Assembly (NCBI GenBank): GCA_027919835.1
Contig: JANVFP010000006.1
Location: 186,001 to 250,000 of the forward strand
Direction: 5' to 3'
Length of the DNA: 64,000 nucleotides
Source of the DNA: Lentinula raphanica
Taxonomy: Eukaryota > Basidiomycota > Agaricomycetes > Agaricales > Omphalotaceae
The notes under the pieces are model-generated. The model had not been told where the DNA came from. It did not search any database and saw nothing but the letters and a program-made list of their open reading frames with translations. Position 1 is the first letter of the stretch; each line of letters opens with the position of its first letter. Shown here one piece after another: positions 54,410-64,000 of the stretch. The translations under genes and the position numbers were made by a program.

Positions 54410-54505
54410 CTCCCAGTCTGTGGTGGATGAGAGTCAATTTCGAAATATCTAAGCGCCCACATACTTTCTTTCCTTCTTCCTTCCCAAAATTTCGCTTTCT
54501 TGAAA

Positions 54506-55539
54506 ATGTCAAGACCAGAGCTTCAAGCCCCTCCAGAGATTGTAAATTAAGATTGCTTTGAAACTCTCTACGGTGTAATGATGACTGCAACAGTACTATG
54601 GCGATGCTGAAGCTAAGAAATACACAAAAAAGTGCGTTCAAGATGAATACTCGTGTTCGACAGGCATCAAGGATTGCTCTTAACGCAGTACTCGGAATCA
54701 GCAAATCCAAGCCGATATGACATACAGAGCTCTGGAGCTCCTGAATCTACCTCCTGACGAGCCAGCCTTCCTACTGGATATCGGATGTGGGTCAGGTTTA
54801 TCTGGTGAGATTCTGGATGAGGAGGGTTATATCTGGGCAGGTGTTGACATTGCCCCTAGTATGCTAGGTAAATCGGTACGAGCTGCTTACTGATTTGTGC
54901 TCATCGGCGTATGTTAGAGGTTGCATTGGAACGTGAAGTTGAAGGTGATCTATTTCTACAAGATATCGGTCAAGGCTTTGGGTTTAGACCTGGGAGTTTT
55001 GACGGTGCTATAAGGTGCGTCGCGATTGTCGTGTCAATTCCTCTAGGATACTCATACGTTCTTTCAGCATATCTGTGCTTCAATGGCTTTTGAACGCAGA
55101 GACATCACATCCTACATCCTCACCACCACATAGACTCCACAGATTCTTCACCACACTTCATTCCGCTCTGCGGAATCCCTCACGAGCCATCTTCCAGTTT
55201 TACCCATCCTCAGATGATCAAATACAGCTCATTACCTCTATAGCACAAAAAGCCGGATTCGGAGGAGGTGTGGTCATTGATTATCCCAACTCAAACAAAG
55301 CGCGAAAAGTGTTCTTGTGTTTGTACGTTGGAGGAGGAGGAGGACAGCAACAGCAAGTGCCCCAGGGGCTAGATGGAGATGTAGTGGAAGATGGAAAGGT
55401 GAGATTCGAGAAAAGGAGAGCGAGGGATCTGCGGAAAGATAAGAATGGCAAACGCAAGTCCCAAAAAGTCATAGATAGGGATTGGATTCTGCGTAAAAAA
55501 GAGGTGATCATCATGTCTGAGCTACAGGAATGTTTCTGA
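54506..55539 (+). CDS. BUD23: 18S rRNA (guanine-N7)-methyltransferase Bud23
   Basis: Methylates a guanosine of 18S rRNA (G1575 in yeast) with partner Trm112 during small-subunit biogenesis. First exon MSRPELQAPPEI (ATG 54506), then YYGDAEAKKYTK, then TRNQQIQADMTYRALELLNL; the AA|T codon across the second intron restores Asn and the frame. SAM-binding motif LLDIGCGSGLSGEILDEEG and VDIAPSMLEVALERE, DGAISISVLQWLLNAETSH, then RLHRFFTTLHSALRNPSRAI, FYPSSDDQIQLITSIAQKAG, VVIDYPNSNKARKVFLCL and a Lys/Arg-rich nuclear tail to ELQECF. Poly-Gly/Gln (GGGGGQQQQ) insertion before the tail. Confidence 0.93.
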
Positions 55540-55732
55540 CACTATGCCTCAATTAGTTATACCGGAAACGAGGGAAGGAAAGCGTCCCAAGAGACTCCAA
55601 GTTCACAGGACGCAAGCGGAAACCTGTATTCTAGTTCATTTGCGCTCATTATGCTGCATGAGTCAATGCATACTTTCATTATCGGCGATTAGCATCTAGG
55701 TGTATTATCCATAAGTAGTGAGCTGGGGAGTA

Positions 55733-57259
55733 TTAAGTACTTTTAATTTCAAGGAAGGTTTGTCGACAGGCGGCTAGTGCACTCTGGGCGTCGTGGTTGC
55801 GAATGAAAAGCCCTTGTAGAGCTGCCATGCTTATCCGCTTCCCGTGTTTGATCTCTTCTTCTACGAGATCATGAAGACTTTGACCAACATCGATCGTCTC
55901 TACTGGTTCCGTGCCATAGAATCGTTCGAAGAGAGTTTGAGCTTGAGTGGGTGTTGCGTCACCAACATATTGTGTGAAATCTACCCGACCTGGTCGAATG
56001 AGTGCAGAGTCCAGTCGTTCGACGTGATTCGTGGTCAGAAATACGATTCGTTCCTCCCCAGAAGCTACGCCATCCAGTGCATTTAGGAACCCAGAGAAGG
56101 TTACAGACGATTGATAGCTGGAATGTTACACCATAAGCACAGACGAATAAGGTTAAAACACAGCACATTACCCGTCCTCTGAAGTCTGTACCCGTTTATT
56201 GAACGCAGCGTCCACATCCTCAATCAGGACAAAGCTTCGTTCCGGTACCGTTGAAAGCAGATAGGTGAGTTTATCGTCGCCGAGACCTCGTTCAGAGAGA
56301 TTGAGAAGACATAGATTGTAATTCAATGATCCGGCTAAAGCTTGTATGTAGGAACTCTTCCCAGAGCCAGGGGGACCGTGAAGTAAGTATCCGCGACGAT
56401 AAGGAATGCCTTGGAAAGTTCTTTAGCCCTTTCTATCCCAGGATATGCGCATGGTAGACCTGCCTCTGTCGACGTACCACTGACGTCTACTCAAGAAGGA
56501 TTGAAGATCGTTCTCAATGGACGCAGCAATACCATTGTCTAGGACGACACTATGCAAAGGTCTCTTCCTCTTTGGGAGACCAAACGGACGCCATTCTGTA
56601 CCCCAAGGAGTCTGAATGACGAGTTTACCTTCCTGACCACGCATGGCAAGATCTCTAGCTTCTGCAAGAAGCTGAGGGAATATGTCTCGATCCTGCGAAA
56701 GTGTAGTTATTGTGACAGTCTCCCAAGGACTTCCTGACATCATTTGCATTGAGCGTGTGTCACGCTCCCGCACGACCTAATGTTAATTCCACGACTCAGC
56801 GAATATCCTGCGGGAGTCTATCGAAGAGCGAGAACAACACCTGCATCCAAGCACCGCGGTATTTGAGCCAGTGCATACCTGTTCCGGCAACTAGGTTGAA
56901 TGAAACTGAAGAGCTTCCGTTCTGATGTTGTTCTACCGTGGTTTCCAGGCTGAGTCGGTGGCTTTTAGAGAGGAGGGAAGCCGATCTACGTCGAGCGGAT
57001 TGTTGTATCTGGTTTTGATGTGCCATCCAGGAAAGGAGCCATGGGTAAGCACGATCTTTGTTATTTATTTCGACTTGGACTAACAAACGACGGCGGAGAA
57101 ATACGTCGGCAAAGGTGGCAAACTTGCGTAGTCCACCAAGAATGACTGTCACCCCCTTGAAAAACGATGAGATAGTCTGAACGCGTCGAGTTGATTCCTC
57201 CAGCGTACCATCAAGCCAAAACCAGCTTGGAAGTAGGGACTAGACCGGAATATGTACAT
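55733..57259 (-). CDS. BCS1: Mitochondrial AAA ATPase Bcs1
   Basis: Inner-membrane AAA protein that translocates the folded Rieske protein for complex III assembly. Start at 57259 gives [17 protein letters not shown] (the NPYFxAGFGL-type start of fungal Bcs1 with its membrane segment). It joins in phase across a 50-nt-scale intron to [40 protein letters not shown]. The Bcs1-specific domain follows, then Walker [17 protein letters not shown], Walker [31 protein letters not shown] (arginine region) and the C terminus [12 protein letters not shown]. The intron at 56410-56463 needs a GC donor to give [17 protein letters not shown]-terminal mitochondrial targeting is internal in this family. Confidence 0.9.
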
Positions 57260-57576
57260 TGGTGAACGACAGAAGCAGTGTACAAGAATGTGAGGCGCAC
57301 TTGTCTATCCCTTCAAACCAGCTTTTCGGATTATTTGGCAAACTTGAAGACGTAGCGGCATCATGAATACCCTCTAAGGTTGGATTTTGGGGGACCATGC
57401 AAAACTGAAGCCACAAAGAAAGTCTTGCGGAGAGATGTGACAGTCACACATGACATGAAAGTCACGTTTCTCAGCGTTTCTCGCGTCACGGTCTAATTTA
57501 TTATTTGAATTTCCTAGGTTAAAGTTTCATTCCTCTTTGCTTTTCGTCCAAGACTACACAAAATACATGCCCCACA
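57260..57576. promoter_or_regulatory. Bidirectional promoter region BCS1 / DnaJ-ankyrin gene
   Basis: 317 bp between divergent starts. Contains the near-palindrome TGTGACAGTCACA (about 57435-57447) and a nearby GTCACG. No assigned factor. Confidence 0.4.
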
Positions 57577-59348
57577 ATGTATGGATCGAGAAACGTAGCT
57601 GGTGCGTATGAAGCTCTTGGGCTAGAACCGGTTAGCCAATTTTTGCATGATTATTTCTTTCCTGGTTTTGAACTTTGCCACTTTTCTAGGGCGTGTCGTT
57701 AGAGGTGGTCAAAAATACCTATAAGCAGGTGCGATAGGCCTTCGCTGCTAGAATACTTCTTCCTTCTGGTCTGATATGGGTATCTTTATAGGCCGCTCTA
57801 CGCACACATCCAGACAAAAATCCCAATAATCCAGACGCCACTGTGGAGTTTCAGCGAATTGGGGAGGCCTATCATATACTTCTCAACCATCTCAACACTT
57901 CGGATGATGGCGATGACTTTGACGATCACTATGAAAATGACTCTGACTTCGAAGACGAATTGGCATTCTACATGTAAGCTCTCTTTTCTTGAGGACCTCG
58001 GTTTTGATAAAAATCGATTCCTCAATCTCAGGTTTGTTTTCGAGAGATTCTTGAATAATCGATACTCTTCACGATGCCGTCACCATTCTCATCAGCGACA
58101 GAGCTCGATGAGGTCGGGCCCAAGTTACTTCAGTGAGCCATTTCATCATTGATTCAAGTTCTCGCCTCCAAGGTACCTTCAGGTTTCTCTCCTCCGCCGA
58201 GGGACTATGAGCCTATACCCAGAGAATCACCTGCAGAGCGGTCGGAGAGGCTTCGCTACGCGCGCGAAGAACAGGAAAGGGCAGAACGAAGACGTCAAGG
58301 AGAGGCAGCATTTCGAAAGGAGGCCAGAGAACAAGATAGGGAACAAGGTAGTTGCAGCCTCTCAGAGCCCTACCAGATATGCTTAACGATACGATATTCC
58401 CTCTGCTTCCTTTTTCAGAGCGTGTAGAAGCTGAGGAACGACAGAAGAAGAAGGTGGACGCCAAGAAAACAAAGGCTCAAGCACAGCGTCAACAAGCGGA
58501 AGATACCGCTCGTGCACAACGACAGAAAGTGCAGAAGAATCGCTCAGCTGTTTTCAATGCTGCTCGCCAAGGAAATGCGCAAGGGGTGAAGAAGGGTATC
58601 TGGGAGAACGACGTGGATGCTGCCGGTGGTGAAGTCAGACCAGGTCACGAAGAGTTTGTCAAGGCTATGCCCAAGGATCCTCAAGAAACTCTTTTGCATA
58701 TCGCTGTCAGGAAGGGAGATTTCGACCTCGTCAAGTGGCTAGATGAACATAGTCAGTTTTTAGGTAATCGCCTACGTTCAGAACTTTACTGACAACCACT
58801 ATGTAGATGCCGAGGTGGACGAACGCGACTCACAGGATCGTACAGCATTCCACGTCGCTGTTCAAAGTGGCCATCACGACATCATCTCCTATTTATTAGA
58901 ACAGTATCCCCCGAAAGATTCTGATCATGCGCAAATCTACGCCACGCCTCCTTCAACGAGCATCCTATCCCTCGCATTGCAATCGCACGAGCCTGAAGTT
59001 GTCTATATGGTACTCCAGCCTGAAAACGGGTTTGCTAATACCCAAGACATCAGCAACGCTTGGACTTGGATCAATTCTTCCGAAGGTCAAAAAGCTATGA
59101 CCAAATACTCCAAGGGAGTGAAGGGGAACATCGTTGAGAAATTTGACGACATTCGCACTCTCATCAGTCAAGTGGGTGGCTTTACGCCCCCAACTACGCC
59201 AGTCCTCAATCGCAAGAACGATTCTGTTTCGTCGTCCAAGGAGAAACCCCAGACAGATGCAGACGAACGTCAACCTTCACGTGGAGGTAAAGGACGAAAT
59301 AAGCGTCAAGCACCTGGTCGTGGCAGAGGTAGAGCTCGCGTGGTGTGA
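57577..59348 (+). CDS. DnaJ domain protein with ankyrin repeats
   Basis: N-terminal J domain over several tiny exons: [51 protein letters not shown] (the HPD that activates Hsp70), [14 protein letters not shown]. An acidic stretch follows ([20 protein letters not shown]), then a long Arg/Glu/Gln-rich helical region ([40 protein letters not shown]). Ankyrin-type repeats come next: [61 protein letters not shown] basic RGG-like tail ends it ([14 protein letters not shown]). Likely a cytosolic or nuclear Hsp40 co-chaperone; client unknown. Confidence 0.8.
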
Positions 59349-59824
59349 ATTTGTTCGTTCTACTTTGTAGGATTTCGCTTTCTGCTTACCGTTTTTTGGT
59401 CGGCTTGATCATCATAGCAACCGCAGACTGTACTGCCTCTGCCAATCCCATGTACATAGGCTGCCGACTGTACTCCCAAGGAGTCAGAAATGGAGCCCTT
59501 ACAGGCTTTCGTGTGGCTGCAGTATGAGCATATATCGTATGTACATATAATCCTGATGCACTTGAACTTATTTGCTAGCTATATATATGATACAGTTGTA
59601 GATACTGTCATACGTTGATGTATATAAGCAGCCCATGTACTTACATCTCACAAAGTAACGAACTCGTGTGTTTCTTTTAGTCGCAACACTGGCGTTGAAG
59701 GAGTTGGGCGCCTATTTGGTTACTAGCCTGTGCCAAACATCACCAAGCTGCTGACAAATCAAATCACATACTTGTCATCGAACAACGACCATCTCCGCTC
59801 CTCGATTTTTTGACGCGTTAGAAC
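59349..59824. other. Intergenic region between the DnaJ gene and LUC7
   Basis: 476 bp; TATA-rich run near 59575-59635 (ATATATATGATAC, ATGTATATAAGC). Nothing coding recognised. Confidence 0.45.
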
Positions 59825-61140
59825 ATGGGACGTTTAGCTGAAATGCAGCGCAAGCTGCTTGAAGTGCGTGTCATATATCCTTCCTGCTCTGTGAAACGCA
59901 TGCTCATCACAAAATTCATCAGCAAATGATGGGCCCGGAGGCAATGGGTGTAGCAAACGCAAACCTAGTTTGGTCAGACGAGAAAGTTTGCAGGAACTTC
60001 CTGTGCGGAACTTGTCCTCATGCACTGTTCACCAACACGGTGAGCCCTTTATCAATCTCATACAATCGACTACTGGAACCATGGACTCCGCGCAGAAAAT
60101 GGATCTCGGTGCATGCCCAAAGTCTCATACAGAACGCTTAAAGCAAGAATTTCTCGCAGAAAAGGAAAAGAACCCGAATGATCCTATATTCACTCGGTTC
60201 CAGATGGAGTACGAATCGAACATCTTCAGTTTTGTTGATGAATGTGATAGGCGGATACGAGCTGCGCACCGGCGGCTGGAGAAAACCCCTGAGGAAAACG
60301 CAAAGACGACAAACTTGGTAAGTATCTATCTATTTGCTGTGGGTGGCTTTGTTGAAACAGACCTTCACGGTTTCCAGATGAGGGAAATTGCTGAAATTGA
60401 GTTGGCAATTCAAGGTGGAACAGAAAAGATCGAAGCTCTCGGTGGGTAATGATTGTTCATGTCCCGAATAGTGGAATCAACTATAGTACCAGGTGAACAA
60501 GGGAAAGTCGACGAGTCAATGAAGGAAATGGCGGCGATTGAAGCACTCAAAAGCGAGAAAGCTGACAAGGAGGTGTGTGTGTGTTACCCTCATGTTCTTT
60601 CACTGTCACTCAAGCCACAATCTTCAGAGAGAGTTGCAGCAACTGACGGACACCTCAGGCGCTTCCGGGCACCAAAAGCTTCGTGTATGTGATGTCTGCG
60701 GGGCGTACCTGTCCGTGCTGGATTCCGATCGTCGACTAGCCGATCACTTCGGTGGCAAAGTCAGTCATTGGCTCTCCATAGCTTGCTTTTCAAAAGTTGA
60801 TTCAAGCTTTTTCTTTCTAGATGCACCTAGGCTACCACGAACTTCGTAACATGCTGGCGAAATTCAGAGAAGAACGGGAGAAAAGAAAGTCAGCATCCGC
60901 ATCTTCTGCGCCTTCTTCCGGGGCTGTGCCTGCAGCGCCTTCTGGACGACCTGACCATCGTTCTTCACGAGATGAATATCGCGATCGTGATCGTGACCGA
61001 TACGACCGACACTCGTCTCGATATGAGTGAGTTTCTCGTTTCGCGGAATTGTTTCTGACTTGACATGACTTTCATCTATGAGCAGTAATGATCGTCATAG
61101 AGAAAGAGACCGTTCACGGAGTCCAAGGAGAAGATACTGA
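59825..61140 (+). CDS. LUC7: U1 snRNP protein LUC7
   Basis: U1 snRNP subunit that helps choose 5' splice sites. Exons: MGRLAEMQRKLLEQMMGPEA, LVWSDEKVCRNFLCGTCPHA, KMDLGACPKSHTERLKQEFL (first CCCH zinc finger), FQMEYESNIFSFVDECDRRI, a coiled coil (MREIAEIELAIQGGTEKIEA, MKEMAAIEALKSEKADKE), LRVCDVCGAYLSVLDSDRRL, ADHFGGKMHLGYHELRNMLA (second zinc finger) and an Arg-rich tail (RDRDRDRYDRHSSR, RDRSRSPRRRY). Eight or so exons. Full length. The intron after TNT was checked for phase. Confidence 0.94.
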
Positions 61141-62100
61141 AGAAGTTAGGTGAGGTAGTGAGGTGTAGTGCGCATGCGCACTGTATTACTTCATCTTCAT
61201 TAACAGCACATCTATTGAGTCTCGCAATCTTTGATCAATAATTGGCCTGGGGAAAATTGCGTGAATGATAGTGGCTGGTAAAGATCGATGTGTTGTTTCT
61301 GGCTAAACTGCTGATCATTAATTGCACAAGGCTCTCTGTGTATCGTTATGGTGCTGGGACTATCCAAGTAAGCTCTAGTTGAACACTGTTTGAGGCAAGC
61401 TCATGGTTCTTCCTAGAATTAGTGTTATGCACATGTGCTATTACTATGATTGTAACAGGTTTCAATATATATGAGTATGCTGGCAAGGAAAGGTGATGAT
61501 ACGCAAGTTGATTCGGACGGTAACTTGTAAGTAGATGAATGAATTGTTGAGTGGCTGAAGATTTAGACAGACAGATTGTGGACTATTGCAGAAAGAGTGT
61601 TCACATAAGGGACTGAATAGAAAAATAAATAAAATAAAAATAAATAAAATTGTACGGAAGCGTTATCGGCGGAAGTGAATTCAGTCACGCCAGTGTGACG
61701 CATGGTACAGATTCAATGACTACCGGATTACCGCTTTCTTCCATTATCATCTTTTTCTCTCTCTCTTTCGGTTCACAGCTTTGCTCGCTCCTGGTTGCCT
61801 TCTTGTCGTCGCTCATATCGCATAATTACCTCGTATCTTCTCCTCAACGTTCTTCTCTGTAGCGTCGCCAACTGCTACAACATCCATCCTGGACCTTTCT
61901 CACTCTTCTTTCTCGCTCTCATATAGCTGCTTTTGACGACAGCTCATTCGACCAAGTGTACTGCCAACTCTCCGCGTGTTCCAAGCTTCGATCTCAAATT
62001 GATCTCATACACTGGCTCAAAAAGCCTGCCCAATCTTTTTGTTATAAACTTGAACGAAATTTATAACGACCTTCAGTGCCTCCTTTGGTACTAGTCTTAC
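61141..62100. other. Intergenic region of 960 bp
   Basis: Holds the LUC7 3' flank with a palindrome at 61167-61182, an A/T-only AAATAAAT-type low-complexity run at about 61621-61650, and a pyrimidine-rich (TTTCTCTCTCTC-type) stretch before the next gene typical of basidiomycete promoters. No gene supported. Confidence 0.5.
61167..61182. repeat. Perfect 16-bp palindrome AGTGCGCATGCGCACT
   Basis: Perfect self-complementary sequence 27 bp after the LUC7 stop. The inner 14 bases alternate purine and pyrimidine. It could be a dimeric protein-binding site; the core TGCGCATGCGCA equals the animal NRF1 consensus, but fungi have no clear NRF1. Confidence 0.7.
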
Positions 62101-64000
62101 ATGTCAATCGACCAAAATCATCCTGCGGTGCCTACATTGCCAATGGCATTCGATGTTGACGATGTTACACCAGTACCATCTTCCGAGGGACCAGATCTTA
62201 TGCTTGCTCAGAATCCTACACGTTCCTTATCACATTCTCTTTCTGACCCTCTATCTGTTTTTCCTTCTGTCGTCGATTCCAACGGTTCTATCCAAACAAT
62301 GCACGTGTCCTCTGCCAACCTCGCGTCTGCTGCGTTCATGGACCCACCAACGACCCTTGACCCTGTTGCTTATCCACCACCTGCGTCGTCCGTAGCTGCA
62401 TTTATACCGGATTTCGATTCGTCTTTTCCTGTTCCTTCACCCGCAGAGAACGCTATGGCTGTCAAGCTACCCACCGGTCATGCATCATCGCTTTCCCCGC
62501 CCATGAATCATTCCGTTCCTCCACCTGTCATGCATCCACCCGCCCCTTCATACAATGCAGGCCAGTCCTCTTTGCAGTCAGCTCTAGAACCCTCGGTACC
62601 TTCTCCAGGCCAGCATTCTCCCTCTGTGGCGTTACCTGTCAATATTGCAATGCCGGTACCATCTCTACTTGTCGCACCTCCTCCTGTTACAGCGGACAAA
62701 ATCTCCTCGGATGAACGTGCTCTGACAATTGGGAGGGACATTCTCGACCAGTACGTGCTTTTGTCTCTATTGTGTCGTGTTTAATCTCACCATTCTTGTT
62801 CTCTACTACCACTCAGAGTTGTACAATCTGCTTCAACAGCGGCTAATCTTTGTAGGTCGGAAGTTGGCGGACGTGCCGAGGCGGGGAAAATTGTCGACAT
62901 AGTCGATGATCTCAGGTCCAAACTGGCTTACGTGTCGGACGTGATTTCTGGATTTAAAGACATGTCTGTTGGCGACCCAATGTACACGCCATCCGATCGT
63001 GTTACAGACTATCCCACACCATTACCACCAGTCTTCGAATCTTCCGACCCATATCCTGCTAACCGCAATATCGCTGATATTTCAATGTCCGTTCCCGCTC
63101 ATGACCCATCACTGGATTTTAATCGCAAAAGATGCGTTACGGATATCGACGCTGAGCGTCGCGTTAAATTCAAAATCGAGCCTCAAGACGATCCGTCCCC
63201 GCCTCCTAGCATCAATGCCTATCCTTCAGTTAACGACATAACACACGCACATGCTCTGCAATCTCCTCCTGCCACGCCGCCTTCTAACCACCATTTTGTG
63301 TTTAATCCTCTCAAGCCTACTTCCAACTATCCCACAATCGCGAACGGCCCTGCGCAATCAATTGATAATACACCTGCACCTAAATTTCCGCCATTACGAA
63401 GTGCATGGTCCGAAAGTGTTGTACCCACCAGACACTCGCACTCAATGTCAACGGGATCGATATCAACTCGCACCGTTCCGGACGCATCCTTTTCCGGCAC
63501 TGTGGCCCAGCCTGTTGTTCCTGGTAGGATGAATAAAACTGGTTCAATAGGCGGAGCTTTTGTCCATCCCTTCACGTTTTCATATGCTAATGCACCAGGT
63601 CCCCCTCAATGGCACTCTCCCCCTCATTCATCAGGTGTTATTTCCTCTCGTACGAGTCCGGACGCCGGGGGCGCTGTTGAAACTCATGCACATGAAGAAG
63701 ATGGAGGCGATGATGACGACGACGAAGATTCACCCAGAAGCGGAAATCACTCTCATGTATGTTGATCTCCGTTCTTGATTCGACCTTGTGGTTGATTGGT
63801 CTATTTGCCATCTGCGCAGTCAACACCATCGTCTGATGTCCCTCAAGAGTACCGCAGTGCTGTTGACCGCATTTTCTTTGATTATCTCAACAAAACGTGT
63901 TCGAACCGTGCGTGCTTCCAACTTGATCCTTGTTAACCGTTGAATCACCCTTTCCCCCTTTGTAGTGGATGCGACTGACTCAAAGGGAGAAGCTATTCAC
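62101..64000 (+). CDS. Large Pro/Ser-rich, probably nuclear protein (5' part, runs off the window)
   Basis: Not named with confidence. The ATG at 62101 begins MSIDQNHPAVPTLPMAFDVD; most of the visible part is disordered, rich in Pro, Ser and Ala. After an intron at about 62752-62818 the frame joins as VVQSASTAANLCRSEVGGRA, KIVDIVDDLRSKLAYVSDVI. Later come RRVKFKIEPQDDPSPPP (FKIE is a sumoylation-type motif), an acidic run (DDDDDEDSPRS), and then an ordered segment, STPSSDVPQEYRSAVDRIFF, DYLNKTCSNL, DATDSKGEAIH, ending at the window edge. The ordered segment looks like the start of a conserved fungal domain. A transcriptional or chromatin role is a guess from composition. Confidence 0.65.

Overview
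This is a stretch of a fungal nuclear chromosome, most likely from an Agaricomycete (mushroom-forming basidiomycete). Almost every gene is cut by many short introns (about 50-70 nt, GT-AG, a few GC-AG). Genes are dense on both strands, and a Ty3/gypsy element with a basidiomycete-type long pol is present. No tRNA, rRNA or CRISPR was recognised. Gene models below were spliced by eye from reading-frame continuity and family motifs; exon edges were checked at the places stated.

Layout. 0-20 kb is housekeeping and metabolism: inositol-polyphosphate 5-phosphatase, beta-carbonic anhydrase, ribosomal protein L7 (with a C/D snoRNA in an intron), one outlying member (copy A) of a Cys-rich membrane-protein family, a small unknown protein, arylamine N-acetyltransferase, SAICAR synthase (ADE1), a TFIIIC WD40 subunit, two tandem short-chain dehydrogenases and proline dehydrogenase. 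20-29 kb is an MFS transporter gene split inside an exon by a complete 7.2-kb LTR retrotransposon in antisense orientation; its two LTRs differ by one base.

29-40 kb is the accessory core. Five more genes of the same unnamed family (copies B-F) lie here: signal peptide, Cys-rich ectodomain, Ser/Thr stalk, glycine-zipper membrane segment, Arg-rich stop-transfer and a cytoplasmic tail. One of them (E) has lost the Cys-rich ectodomain, and an HSP12-type stress gene sits inside the array. This family is the best candidate in the window for an undescribed system; its architecture resembles that of cell-wall stress sensors, but its sequence is not a family I can name.

40-62 kb is a dense informational and trafficking block: CHMP7-like ESCRT-III protein and ORC1 (divergent), a putative secreted protein, a decayed fragment of CHMP7, ribosomal protein L26, V-ATPase subunit D, XAP5/FAM50, mitochondrial uS13, TRAPP Bet3, Bud23, Bcs1, a DnaJ-ankyrin protein and LUC7. 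Several pairs are divergent with only 96-142 bp between start codons. The window ends inside a large Pro/Ser-rich, probably nuclear, protein.
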